64,000 nt of DNA from assembly GCA_020152595.1 (NCBI GenBank), contig JAIGNY010000912.1, positions 539,001-603,000 of the forward strand, given 5' to 3'. Source of the DNA: Chiridota heheva. Lineage: Eukaryota > Echinodermata > Holothuroidea > Apodida > Chiridotidae. Of the stretch, positions 47,917-59,579 are shown piece by piece. Below the pieces are notes generated by a model. That model was not told where the DNA came from, did not search any database, and was given only the letters and a program-made list of their open reading frames with translations. Position 1 is the first letter of the stretch. Every line of letters starts with the position of its first letter. Both the position numbers and the translations under genes were made by a program.

Positions 47917-48702
47917 ACATGGCCAGTGGATTAATGCCTAATTGGCCAATGGATTACTGCCTAATTGGCCAGTGGATTAAAGCCTAATTGGCCAGTGGAT
48001 TAATGCTTAATTGGCCTGTGGATTAATGCCTAATTGGCCTGTGGATTAATGCCTAATTGGCCAATGGATTACTGCCTAATTGGCCAGTGGATTAAAGCCT
48101 AATTGGCCAGTGGATTAATGCCTAATTGGCCAGTGGATTAATGCCTAATTGGCCAGTGGATTAATGCCTAATTGGCCAGTGGATTAATGCCCAATTGGCC
48201 AGTGGATTAATGCCTAATTGGCCAGTGGAATAATGCCTAATTGGACAGGGGATTAATGCCTAATTGGCCAGTGGTTTAATGCTTAATTGGCCAGTGGATT
48301 AATGCCTAATTGGCCTGTGGATTAATGCCTAATTGGCCAGTGGATTAATGCCTACTTGGCCAGTGGATTAATGCCTACTTGGCCAGTGGATTAATGCCTA
48401 CTTGGTCAATGGATTAATGCCTAATTGGCCAGTGGATTAATGCCTAGTTGGCCCAGTGGATTAATGCCTAATTGGCCCAGCAGATTAGTGCCTAATTGGC
48501 CAGTGGATTAATGCCTAGTTGGCCAGTGGAGAAATGCCTACTTGGCCAGTGGATTAATGTCCAATTGGCCAATAGATTAATACCTAATTGGTCAGTGGAT
48601 TAATGCCTTACTGGCCAGTGGATTAATGCCTAATTGGCCCAGTGGATTAATGACTAATTGGCCCAGTAGATTAATGACTAATTGGCTAGTGGATTAATGC
48701 CA
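47917..48702. repeat. 23-bp minisatellite, about 34 copies
   Basis: The unit is GGCCAGTGGATTAATGCCTA plus ATT, with few substitutions. A block with the variants CCAATGGATTACTGCC, GTGGATTAAAGCC and GGCCTGTGG occurs twice (47937-48010 and 48060-48110), showing that several units were duplicated together. Confidence 0.97.
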
Positions 48703-49289
48703 GATCAAAATTAGACAGAATGTCAACAAAATACCCTTTTACATTTGAAAGTTGAAACCATCCCTATTTGAAACCACTACACAACATTATTACTGAGTTA
48801 CAATTTGCAGGCACAAAAATGTGCTTCAAATGCTCACATCTGATCAGGAATAGACATCAATTTGATGGCATGCATTGTGAGGACTGTTGAGCTGCATCAA
48901 GGAGTTAGCTCACAGGAGTTTATTTATTGTACAAAGCTCACATAGCTTTCAGTGACACCCAGATTATTTGGTTTGCAACGTGATATATTTGCTCTGAATG
49001 AGTCCATCCATCTGTTATGATTTTGAACATATGCAGTGGATTAACAATATGAGTCATGCCATGTAAAGGCATGCACAAATGATTTCATCTTTATTGGATT
49101 TCATGGTTGTGATATTGGTTTACATTTTTTTGAGGATGATCGCAAATTAGGGAGATAGTAGACTTTCTTTGTTCAGCTGATTGAGAATCATGTTGAGAGA
49201 TTATATTGATAGATTATGACAGGTTATTGTGATGAATCAGTGACAGGTTCTACTGGTACAGTTTATATGTTATAATGATATGCATAATA
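48703..49289. other. non-coding stretch, no gene seen
   Basis: No repeat or exon was recognised here. Confidence 0.4.
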
Positions 49290-49822
49290 CAAGGGCATAG
49301 GAAGTGAGGAGCGGGGCTGGGAGCCCCCCTAGTCAAAAATGTGAGGGGCAGAAGCATACTCCCACTTTTCAGGAAGAAAACCGCTTATTTGTACCCTTTG
49401 TGACATATATAAACCTTTTCGGCACTTGCTATTTATAATACCTTGGTCCGATCCCGGGTCCCATTTTAGTTTCCCCATTTATTATCTTTTGAATTGACCA
49501 CACTTGGCCGTAAAATGTAGCATTACATCATATACACTGACGTAGCGCCTGTGTATGTGTTACATACAGCATGCAGTTAGTACGTGTACATGCAGGTGAC
49601 ACTGCACTGCAAGAGTGTATGTACTGCCATGTATTGTCTTATACTAAATTGTCTACAATTCTTCTTTGTTAAAAAAACAAAACTTCCCACAATTGTGAAA
49701 ATAAATGGGACAATAATGAGACTTTTGAATGAGGAGGGAAGGGGAGGGGAAGGGGGTGGGGTTGAGGTTTGTGGTAAATAAACGTTCAGCCCCCCAAGAA
49801 AAAAATTGTTCCTACGCCATTG
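49290..49822. mobile_element. non-autonomous DNA transposon with CAANGGCRTAGGAA ends
   Basis: The left end CAAGGGCATAGGAAG matches the right end, which on the opposite strand reads CAATGGCGTAGGAAC. The 8-bp flanks GCATAATA and GTTTAATA agree at 6 of 8 positions. It contains no tandem array, unlike its relatives at 1496 and 25828, and no transposase. Confidence 0.6.
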
Positions 49823-50098
49823 GTTTAATAGGTTATAATGTTAGGTTATGATTATATGAATATAGTTTAACTAATAATATAATTTACTGCTGAATTTATA
49901 GTATGAGCATTGCAGGGGTTGCGGATCAAGTTCAAAATATTGGGGGCCAGAGGGGGTGCTAATGAGGTCAAGTTTATTGGTACTCAGAATGCATTCCCTT
50001 CATATTTCTTATGTTGGCCACAGTAAACTTATATTACAACCACAAGTAGTGTTTGAAATGTATTAAAACAGCTCTCCGTCAAATATGTGAGGGCATGT
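49823..50098. other. short non-coding spacer
   Basis: Nothing recognised. Confidence 0.3.
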
Positions 50099-50483
50099 TT
50101 AAGTGATTAGTTCCACGGGGGTCAAGCAAATTTATCTTATATGAAAGAGAGCTTCAAAAGAAACAAAATGGGGAAGAAAGCATCCAAAAAATTTATATCG
50201 TGTAATTAATTTTTTGTATCATTTGTGTATTGAGGAAAAGTAATTCAAATCTTAAAAAAAAGAGCTAATTTTCTTTTAGATGCATTAACAGTTGTAAAGA
50301 ATGTAAGGATGAGGGCGCCAGTTCTTCCATATATATATCAGCCTTACTACACCAGTCATTTCCACACAGATACGGCAGCTAGGGCTTTATAAACCTAAAT
50401 ATCTGTTATATTAAAGTAGTTTCTTCATCATTTTGTTTCAATCAAAAAATAAGATAAACCTGACCACTTAACTAAACCTTTAA
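50099..50483. mobile_element. TTAA-flanked foldback MITE (family 3, copy C, internally deleted)
   Basis: It starts TTAA-GTGATTAGTTCCACGG and ends TGACCACTTAACTAAACCT-TTAA. Both arms match copies A and B, but the middle is shorter (385 bp against about 570) and partly replaced by unrelated sequence. It is the most diverged of the three. Confidence 0.75.
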
Positions 50484-50628
50484 TTGTTAATTTCATTTCA
50501 TTTATTTATTTGTTTCATCACAACATTCATAATTCATAATAACATTATAACAATAGGAAAAAACATATAATAACATGTAAGTTGTAAAAGGAAGTGCTCT
50601 AAAAGACCTTAACGAGTAGAGCACTCCC

Positions 50629-51370
50629 TCTTAATATCTAGATAATAATGCTAAATTTACTTTAACTCCCTCTTAATATCTAGATGATAATACTAAATTT
50701 ACTATAACTCCCTCTTAATATCTAGATAATAATACTAAATTTACTATAACTCCCTCTTAATATCTAGATAATAATACTAAATTTACTATACCTCCTATTA
50801 ATATCTAGATAAGAATACTAAATTTACTATAACTCCCTCATAATATCTAGATAATTATACTAAATTTACTATAACTCCCTCTTAATATCTAGGTAAAAAT
50901 ACTCAACTTACTATAACTCCCTCTTAATATCTAGATAATAATACTAAATTTACTATAACTCCTCTTAATATCTAGATAATAATACTAAATTTACTATAAC
51001 TCCTCTTAATATCTAGATAATTATACTAAATTTACTATAACTCCCTCTTAATATCTAGGTAAAAATACTCAACTTACTATAACTCCCTCTTAATATCTAG
51101 ATAATAATACTAAATTTACTATAACTCCCTCTTAATATCTAGATAACAATACTAAATTTACTATAACTCCTCTTAATATCTAGATAATTATACTAAATTT
51201 ACTATAACTCCTCTTAATATCTAGGTAAAAATACTCAACTTACTATAACTCCCTCTTAATATCTAGATAATACTACTAAATTTACTATAACTCCTCTTAA
51301 TATCTAGATAACAATACTAAATTTACTATAACTCCCTCTTGATATCTAGATAATAATACTAAATTTAATA
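50629..51370. repeat. 42-bp minisatellite, about 17 copies
   Basis: The unit joins CTCCCTCTTAATATCTAGAT and AATAATACTAAATTTACTAT plus AA. Variants include CTCCTCTTAAT and TAGGTAAAAATACTCAACTTAC. The TAGGTAAAAATACTCAAC variant recurs at spacing of a few units (50890, 51056, 51222, about 166 bp apart), so a block of four units has been duplicated as one. Confidence 0.96.
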
Positions 51371-51854
51371 TAACTATATACATGCATGTCTCTATTCAAC
51401 AATAGAGAGAAAAGAAAATACGAAGCAGTGAAAAGAAAGAAGACAAACACTGACCCATATCCTAACCATACCACCCCACCTGAGCCATACCATCCCACTG
51501 ACATCCGTGGCTAATTGGTATTTTAAAATAACAGAGGACTTATTTTTAATGTTGTGAAAAAAATCAATAAATATTTCATTTACAAATGATTGCAGTTGAA
51601 TTGAACAGTCAAAGGAATTCAGCATTTTTTAAAGAAAAGTATATTAGAATATTAGAGAGACTCCAGAATAATGCTCTATTTCTCATATTTTGGCTGAGTG
51701 CTGAATGTCTTTAGGCACAGTGCTTCAAATAAAATTTTAAGAAATTGTTAAAAAAATTGTGAACCCCTACACGTTAGCTTGCACTCAAAATATATAAAAG
51801 GTTGAAATATTGATCACTTTTTTTATGGTTGCAATTACTATAAATATAAAAGTT
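51371..51854. other. non-coding stretch, no gene seen
   Basis: The minus-strand open frame at 51392-51625 has no recognisable domain. Confidence 0.4.
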
Positions 51855-52112
51855 TAATCCATCTGGGCCATTAGGCTCATAGGGCCTGTGCTTATTCCTG
51901 GTGGATAATCTCCCCCTAGACGGTACGCCAGTTCCTCACAGGTTAACTCCCCAGCAGTGCTGATGGTACTCATTTTCAGCTGAGTGGACTGAAGCAAGAA
52001 GAGTAAAATACCTTGCCCAAGGACACAATGCAGCGCTCCCGACGGGAATCGAACCCGTTACCTTTTGCATACGAGCATGACTCCTTAACCACTGAGCCAC
52101 TGCATCTCTCTA
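51855..52112 (-). mobile_element. tRNA-derived SINE
   Basis: On the minus strand the head has an A-box GTGGCTCAGTGGTTAAGG and a B-box GGGTTCGATTCCCG (52047-52060), followed by GTGTCCTTGGGCAAGGTATT, a word shared by several animal SINE families. The head is more intact than in the other SINEs here; it can almost fold as a tRNA, with ATGCAG pairing to CTGCAT at the ends. The downstream body and the lack of a clean cloverleaf make a SINE the better call. The 3' limit is uncertain. Confidence 0.75.
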
Positions 52113-53639
52113 AATTACTATATTAAGTATTTATTGATTGAGCTCATACAGTAAATGAGAAATCAGTGTGATTCACCAAAGAGATTTAAGATTAAGATAT
52201 TAACAAAGATTTATATCATATGAGTCGTGAATTACTGATACAAGAATAGCAGAACTTGACCTAAATTGGCTCTCAATTGATTTTCCGCAGTATTATCAAC
52301 ATTTGATGTGCAATCTTTTGAATGAATGCATGAAAACCGTAACATAATTTTTTTAGATATGGTTTAATATTAGTCTTTAAAAGATGTATGAACAATTTAA
52401 ACAAAGTTAATGGATTTTTGACATATTTACAGTTTGTGATAAATGAACTGGAAGATTCCTGCAATTTTTATGCATTTCTTTACTTTTCCCTTAAAGGGGC
52501 ACTATAGACAGAAAAATGAGGGTATATTTGTAAGGGTCCCCCTAAAAGCAAATGCTTATCTAGCACACAATGGTACTTATCTAGCACGCAATGGTATAGC
52601 AATTTTCTGGTTAATATGATTATATAAGTGACCTTTGCCCTCACGTCATCTGTGGACTATGGAGGCATAAGGTTTATCGATCTGTTGTGGATAATACATC
52701 TGTGAAATTTACAAAAATGAGCACCTCTCAATTTTTGGTCTAGTGCTTCTTCAATTTAAGTTTTTGCAGGAACAATTTATATATGTTGTCTGTTACTGAT
52801 CAATCCGTAGATCTTGTGATGTCTCAGACCAGTGAAGTGATTTGATGGTAATTACAGATATGTAGGAAGCCTATTAAAGAGATTTTAGTTTGAGGGGCAA
52901 AATATGATGGGGGTATTGATGTACATTTAACGAAGGCTGTAGCCGGTGGGGCACATATCTCCCAAAAAAAATTCAAAGCATCTTCGCTAATATGTCAAAA
53001 ATAACACATACCAGGTCTTATGCTTAGGACAAACGTCCACCTGCTTTTGTGTAGGAAAAAAAATAAAAAATTGAACTCTGGCTACTGGCCTGCATTTAAT
53101 CCTTGTTCCTATGGTCAGCCATCAATGGTACCAGAACACAATAAGTCTATATTTACACAAACTTGGAATCCTTTTCCATGTTGTACTGAATAAACATAAT
53201 GTGTTATGTTCCTCGCTGACTCTGGTTCTTGCATCAAACTTTAATTCTGAAGGTCTGTCCTTTGAGGCATTTAATGATACAAAAATTGTAATTGTATAGC
53301 ATATATACCTATCATTTGAAAGTAAGTAAATACTGATTATCTTAATCTGGAAAGCAGGAGTGGGAATGCTTGCCCCTCCCCCTCCCTCCCCCATTCATGA
53401 AAGGAATTTGATTGGCAAAGTTGATCAAGTTTATGTTATTTACAATGTGTGCTAGATCCTCACAATGTCCCACAGCCTTAAAACCATTTTACAGAATTTT
53501 GAATTTTTAAGCCTTATTATAATAATTAATGCAAATTTTATTTGAATTTTGAGACATACAGAAAACTTATGAACTTCCTTTTGTTAACAAAATGTTATTG
53601 AATTTGAACCCTTTACAAGCCTTCCTACTCAAACGTAGT
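52113..53639. other. non-coding stretch, no gene seen
   Basis: TTAAAGGGGCACTATAGACAG at 52493 looks like the left end of a TTAA-type MITE, but no right end was found. ACTTATCTAGCAC-like words repeat at 52553 and 52577. No exon is supported. Confidence 0.4.
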
Positions 53640-53892
53640 CTCCTCTAACTCTAATTCCGCCCCCCCAAACACAACTAACACAACAAAAACTAACTCCCAT
53701 GCCCAAACCGACCTCACCTGGCTCTTCTTACCTAGTCCTAAGCCCATCACCATTTCCAACAACCCAATCATACCCAATACCACACCACCTCCACCACCAC
53801 TTCTCTCCTCAACCCCCCTTCCTACTCTAAAGCCCCTACCGCCCCCTACACCAACTCCACTAATACCTTCATACATCAAGCTAAAACCAGCC

Positions 53893-54000
53893 AAGCAAAC
53901 AACCAACAAACCAACAAATCAACCAGCAAACAACCAACCAAAAAACAACCAATCAACAAACAACCTATCAACAAACAACCAATCAACAAACAACCCACCT
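53893..54000. repeat. CAA-rich array inside the LINE 5' part
   Basis: CAACCAATCAACAAA and variants repeat about seven times. On the + strand this reads as Asn/Gln/Pro/Thr repeats continuous with the ORF1-like frame. Confidence 0.8.
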
Positions 54001-54023
54001 CCCAAACCCACACTGAAGAGAGT

Positions 54024-54815
54024 ATGGATTGTTCGATTACCAACACACCGATCATACTTCGTCAATTTTCAAAAACAATCGCTCCCAAAGAAACAAATCC
54101 AAAAGAAAAAACAAGCGAACTCCAGACCCAGCAGATCTTCCTCCAGATAACCCCCGCCTCCTTTATGGCATACACCACAATCAATTACAATAACACCCAC
54201 AACATCATACAATGGAACATTAGGAGCCTTAAGGCCAATTCTGAAGAAATCGACCTTCTGGCCTCCACCTTCAACCCAGTCGTCTTCTGCCTACAAGAAA
54301 CTTTCTTGAAAACCACCGACCATTACTCCTTAACAACTTTGCTTGCTATCACAAACATCAAGTGGATGCTGACAGGGCCTGTGGTGGGCGTCTCCATTCT
54401 CGTTAGACACGATATCCCACACAGCCCTGTTAGGTGTGCACACCGACCTTCAGGCCATCTGTATTTCTATCTCCCTCCACAAAACTTTCACTCTCTGCAA
54501 TATCTATCTCCTCCCAACACCAACATTCAACCAACCAGCCTTAACAACCTCATCTCTCAGCTTTCCACCCCTTCATCCTTCTTGGTGACTTCAACGCTCA
54601 CAACCCTCTGTGGGGCTCTAATACCACCACCCCTAGAGGCAAGTTCATAAAGCGCTCTCCGTCAGCACAGCCTGTCCTTACTGAACACTAACTCCCGACC
54701 TACCTTCATCCTGCCACAGGCTCTCTCACCTGTATTGACCTGTCTATCTGTTCCCTAACCTCCTCCTGACTTTAGTTGAGAGTCACTGCTGACCTCTGTG
54801 GTAGTGATCATTACC
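54024..54815 (+). pseudogene. LINE AP endonuclease domain, frameshifted
   Basis: The first frame holds QWNIRSLKANSEEIDLL (54208 on), the N-terminal Asn motif, then CLQETFL (54288-54308) with the catalytic Glu. The next motif, LGDFNAHNPLWG (54581-54616) with the catalytic Asp and Asn, is in another frame, as is SDHYPLL (54803 on) with the final Asp-His. All four hallmark motifs of the APE nuclease that nicks target DNA are therefore present in order, but at least one frame change and several stops separate them. The wild-type domain is about 230 residues, which fits the span. Confidence 0.85.
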
Positions 54816-55499
54816 CTCTTCTTATACACTCCAATCTTCAAATCCCCACTGAGCACACCCCAACTGGAACCTCGACAAGGCTGACTGGTCCCTTTTTGAA
54901 ACCCTCTGTGACTCACACCTCTCCCCATCTTCTCGAGGATGAGGATCCCATGTCTAACTTCAGTAATATCCTTATCAACATCGCCACCTGCTCAATTCCC
55001 AAAACCTTCAAACCCCAAATCATCCCCCAACCCCTGGTTCTCAGATGACTGCAAAACCGCCATCAAGAACAGGAAAAGAGCCCTCAGGAACTTTAAAACT
55101 AACCCGACCACCCATAACCTTAACCTCTTTGCATCAGCCGTGCAAGGCCAGACACACTATCAAGGACAGTAAAACCAACACTTGGAACAACTTTATCTCT
55201 TCTCTCACCACCAACACCCCACTAAGAAGATTTGGAGAATGGTTAACAGCTTCCACGGCAGAGTAGGCAAATCTTCCATCTCCCATCTCTCTTGGAATGG
55301 AGACCTTCTCACCAAAAAAAGACATCGTTGACCACCTCGCCTCTTTCAGCAACATCTCGGCCTCGACCAACTACTCCAATGCTTTCAAAATCAAAAAAAG
55401 CTTTGCGATGAAGCCAGGAGAATCACTTTTCCCTCTGACAACTCCAGCTACAACACCCCTCTCACCCTTTCTGAATTAAACCAAGCCATCAGCGGCTGG

Positions 55500-56660
55500 C
55501 TGCACCTCAAGGGCCCAGATAACATCCCCTATCAGTTTCTGAAACACCTCCCCATCAAAGCCACCACTACCCTACTCACCATCTTCAACCACATTTGGTC
55601 CTCCTCCTTTCCCCTATCTGGAGGACAGCTATTGTCATCCCGTCCTTAAACCGGGAAGGATAGCACCGACCCCACCAGCTACCGACCCATCGCCCTTACT
55701 TGCTGTCTCTGTAAAATTATGGAAAAGATCATTAATCAGAGACTAAACTGGTTCCTCGAGACCAACAGAATCCTCTCTCCTCACCAAAGCGGCTTCAAAA
55801 CGTCGCAATACCTAGACCAGTTAATTACGCTCGACACCGCTATCCGGGAATCCTTTGCAAAAAAGGAACACCTCATTGCCATATTTTTGACCTCGAGAAA
55901 GCTTTCGACACTACTTGGAAATACGGCATTACCGGAAACTTCACACCATTGGCCTCAGAGGCCACCTCCCCATCTTTATTCAAAACTTCCTCTCACCCAG
56001 GCAGTTCAAGTTCGTAGATGGCCACACCCTCTCCAAGCCGTACCCCAAGAAGAGGCGTCCCCCAAGGAAGCATCCTCTCCCCACTCTCTTCAACCTGAGC
56101 ATTAATGACATCGGGAATGACCTTGGCCCCAGCATCAAAGCGTACCCTCTCGTGGATGACTTCACCATCTTCTACTCCTCCCCTAGCTTTCCTATTGTTG
56201 AAAATAGGCTTCAAACCAGCCTCAATCAGCTGCAAGTCTGGAGCAACAATAACGGTTTAGATTCTCCAAAGACAAGACAGTCTGCATGCACTTTTGTCAT
56301 TTCAACAACCTCCACCCCAACCCGAACTTTGTGCTCAATGGGAATCGCATCCCTAAAGTTGAAAACACAAAGTTCCTTGGTCTAACTCTAGACCCCAAGC
56401 TCACCTACAAGCCACACATCACCAACCTGAAACTAAAATGCAATAAGCTCCCTCAACATCCTCCGACTGCTCTCCAACACTACTTGGGGAGCGAACCATG
56501 CTCTCTCCTCAAAATTTTCAGGCTCACCATTCGTGCCAAGCTTGACTATGGCAATATTGTTTACTGTGTCGCTCACAACTCATACCTCAACCACATTAAC
56601 ACCATCCAAAATGAAGCCCTCAGGCTTTGTCTAGAGCCTACAGGACCTCCCCAATCACTA
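55500..56660 (+). pseudogene. LINE reverse transcriptase domain, frameshifted, catalytic box altered
   Basis: Seen in order: GPDNIPYQFLKHLP (55514), SYRPIALTCCLCKIMEKII (from about 55678), SPHQSGFKT (55780), FDLEKAFD (55886-55909, first catalytic Asp), GVPQGS (56054-56071), the Asp-Asp box (56152-56160) and KFLGLTLDPKLTYKPHI (56371 on). These lie in at least five alternating frames. At the Asp-Asp box the codons read Tyr-Pro-Leu-Val-Asp-Asp: two extra codons separate the Tyr from Val-Asp-Asp compared with the usual Tyr-x-Asp-Asp. Confidence 0.88.
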
Positions 56661-57014
56661 GCCTTCATGTTGAAGCCAACGAACCCCCTTTCTACTTAGA
56701 TGTAAAAAGCTTAGCCTCTCCTATGCTTTTAGAGTCCTCACCAACACCCAGAACCCTGTTTACAACCTCATTAGGTACCCCAATTTCTCCTCCCTCTTTG
56801 ATAGGACTAAAACCCTATCGCCCCCTTCAGCTTACGCATTAAATCAGACCTCTTTCAACTTGGCATCAACCCGCCACTCTCGGCACCTATTCCTGGCCCA
56901 CTTTTCCGCCTTGGGCCACCCCTCCTTCTGTCCACCTAGACCTCTCCACTTATAACAAAACTCAAACTCACCTAATCTCTTCATCAATCTCACAACCAAA
57001 TCAAAGACCAACTC

Positions 57015-57380
57015 TCAAATTACACCTCCATCTATACTGATGGCTCCAAGGAAGGCAACAAGACAGCTGCTGCTGCCATCATCCAAGACATCACCCTCAG
57101 TAGCAGACTTCCTGACCACTCATCCATCTTTTCAGCCGAGGCTAAGGCCATTCTCCTCGCCCTCAACTTTATTGAGTACTCTCCTCTTAGTCACTTTGCC
57201 ATTTCTCTGACTCAAAGGCTGTTCTTACTTCATTACTCAATCTTAAATGGGATAACCTCACCTGCCACCTCCTCCTCCGAAACTCTTTTCTCCCACCCTC
57301 TGCAGGAAAAGTGTTCTTTTCTTCTGGATACCCAGCCATGTTGGCATCCCTGGCAATGACAGGGCTGATACAGCCGCGTA
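57015..57380 (+). pseudogene. LINE RNase H domain, broken
   Basis: YTDGSKEGNKTAAAAII at 57033 carries the first catalytic Asp, SAEAKAILLAL near 57133 the catalytic Glu, and SHVGIPGNDRADTAA near 57334 the final Asp. The region between is interrupted by frame changes. An RNase H after the RT is what separates the I group from most jockey, CR1 and L2 elements. Confidence 0.85.
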
Positions 57381-58012
57381 AAGCTTGCCCTTAACCTCCT
57401 CCTTCCCCTTTTCCCAAAACCCTCTCTGACATCAAACCGCTTATCCTTCTCTTGTTCGTGACTGCTGGCAAACCTTATGGAACTTCCAAATTGATAACAA
57501 ACTCCATGTTATCCAGCCCACAATCGATCAAATCCACCATCAACAACCTTTTCTCATTATCGACAATGTTCATATTACCCGTCTTAGAATTGGTCACACC
57601 CACCTCACTCCTCCCACCTCCTTATTGGTTCCCCCCAACCCCTCTGTAACAATTGCCACTGCATCCTTACAATCCAACACGTTCTCCTTGCTTGCCCCTG
57701 TACAACCTTCCCAGAGCTTCTCTCGCTCCCCACAACTCAATTGCTGAGTTCTTCCAAAAAAATCCTCCAGATAAAATAGTCTCCTTCCTTCAGCATGCAT
57801 CCTCTACAACCATATTTAATCCTCCTCTTCCACCCCTCTCTACTTTGTTTTTAGTTTTACCCATGCACCTCCTCTCTCGATCACAGCTTTCTGGCTTTTG
57901 TTCTTGAATTTCTCTCATTCTTCCCCTGGTCTCTTTCCTTACTACCTCTAAAATGATCTGACCTCTCAGGCACAATTTGACCTTCGTTGTCGTGGTGCCG
58001 TTAAGACCTCAT
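57381..58012 (+). pseudogene. C-terminal part of the LINE protein and 3' UTR
   Basis: Around 57590 GHTHLT and, one frame over, CNNCHCILTIQHVLLACP (57645-57698) form a Cys/His cluster like the C-terminal finger of I and jockey elements. The frame ends soon after. The 3' UTR contains GTCGTGGTGCCGTTAAG and the element ends in (CAAA)n at 58013-58029. Confidence 0.7.
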
Positions 58013-58029
58013 CAAACAAACAAACAAAC

Positions 58030-59579
58030 TTTACCAACTGAAACTGACAGTAAAAAGATTCTAGTTGTGTGTTACGTTAAATTAAAAGCTTTCTTCACAT
58101 TTCGCGGAAATCCTTGCAAATGTGAAATCTCTGATGATTTACTTTGTCATTTGTAATGCCCAATGCAAAGAGAATTAAGGCCGTTACACACCGAACGCGA
58201 CGTGGCAAGTGATTTTTAAAACAAAATTGAATAAAACAAAGGAAAAGAAACATTTTGACCTCTTGTTTTTAGAGAAGCATCGTCATTGCATGGTTATTCA
58301 GATAATAAGTGAAAATTGATTGAAAGCGCCTTTCTACGCCCATTAAAGCAAAATTTGCGTCGCGACAGAAAATCGCGCCCCACTAAAGCGAATTTCTCTA
58401 CAGTTTGAAGGAAAAATCATTTCTAACAAATTTTCTAGTAGGCCTATCATCAGAAAGTCTTAATTGTAAACTTCATCGTGTGTAAGCAAAAAGTCAAAGC
58501 ATCTTATTATATTTGTTTCCTGTATGATTATCTAAAAAATCGCTCGCTGCATCGCGTTCGGTGTGTTACGGCCTTTAGGGTAATTCTTTCCACAGTGTTC
58601 ACTGCAGGAATTCTCGAAATAAGTAACCCTTTATAGTAACAATGTGCACAGACTTGCCAGCTTGCATCATTGCATGCTTGAAAAAGGAAACAATTTAATC
58701 AATCCATTGAGTTTCACTTTTGTCTTCACATCAAAATGGATGTTTGTTATTTGTTTCAGTTTCTGTCGATATTCGTATCCCTTTTGTATAAGCAGTTAAT
58801 CTAAACAGGCTTTTTATTCTACTGTACTTACTGTATATCGTGATTAGTTTTGCCTCTCATTTGGATGCTGAACTATATAAATTTATCGTGAATGATATTA
58901 CAGAATGAAATACCAAAATAAAACACTTGATAACATTAAAAATAAAAGGTCTTAAAAAGTTACCAAGCACTGAGTTAGGTGTCAGAATTAAGTGTTAATA
59001 TAATTAAAAACATCATTTTGCATATTGCATATTTTTGCATCAATGTTTTTGTGTCAAATTCTGTTTGTCTTTTGAATCCTGTATTCACCATTTTATTCCT
59101 ACTTATCTCATCACCCACATATATTTGGGGATGAGATATTGTAGTCACTTTGCTGTGTATATAACTGCCTATATACCTTCTATCATGGCCACCCCCTTGA
59201 TATTAGGGGGCTGGTGGGGCCCACCAGGGATATCATATACTGACCTCTTATTAGGGGTTAGGGGTCATAAGTTTTTGAAATGGGACAAAATTTGGTGATT
59301 TTGCATCTGTCCGTGTGTGTGTGTGTGAGGGTGTGGATGCATGTGTATGCAACAATGAATTTTGTGTTGCTTATATTTCAACAATTGTGATACACACATG
59401 AACCAAAATTGGTGGACAGGTTTCCCTGGCCCGGTAGTTTTGAATCCAAGGTTTTGGGATACAAAGGTCACAGGTTAAATGAAACAAGTTTTTGGTGATG
59501 GCTGTATCTTTTGAAGGAATTACTTGGTATCCTTCAAATTGCATAGGTGGGTATAGGGTTTAACATTCTAACAAAAATT
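58030..59579. other. non-coding stretch, no gene seen
   Basis: CGTTACACACCGAACGCGAC at 58182 and GCGTTCGGTGTGTTACGGCC at 58553 are inverted copies about 370 bp apart, which suggests a MITE (roughly 58178-58574) with about 20-bp ends. A short (GT)n lies at 59314. The part from 59270 already has words of the satellite that follows. Confidence 0.45.
58178..58575. mobile_element. MITE-like element with GGCCGTTACACACCGAACGC ends
   Basis: The left end AAGGCCGTTACACACCGAAC followed by GCGA is matched in reverse complement on the right (TCGCGTTCGGTGTGTTACGG followed by CCTT), with one mismatch over about 24 bp. A short CGCGAC/GTCGCG content continues inside. There is no coding sequence. Confidence 0.8.

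Larger units (their letters stand above)
53640..58029 (+). mobile_element. non-LTR retrotransposon of the I/Nimb type, nearly complete but broken
   Basis: About 4.4 kb with a C-rich, G-poor sense strand. In order it shows an ORF1-like Pro/Thr/Asn-rich stretch (53640-54000), an AP endonuclease (54190-54815), a reverse transcriptase (about 55500-56650), an RNase H (57020-57380), a C-terminal CCHC-like finger (57645-57700) and a short untranslated part ending in (CAAA)n. Endonuclease plus RT plus RNase H is the layout of the I group of LINEs (I, Nimb and relatives). Many frameshifts and stops make it inactive. The 5' border is not certain; ORF1 seems short or truncated. A sister tail lies at 38149. 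Confidence 0.85.

Noticed and set aside
47917..48702. A CRISPR-like array
   Set aside because: Units are directly adjacent 23-mers without unique spacers, in a eukaryotic context; the same holds for the other arrays.
52031..52112. A functional tRNA gene on the minus strand
   Set aside because: Head is close to a tRNA but the cloverleaf is imperfect, and a SINE body with CCTTGGGCAAGG follows.
53625..53909. 94-codon minus-strand frame rich in Gly and Val
   Set aside because: Antisense of the C-rich ORF1-like part of the LINE, which is nearly free of G on the sense strand and so of antisense stops.
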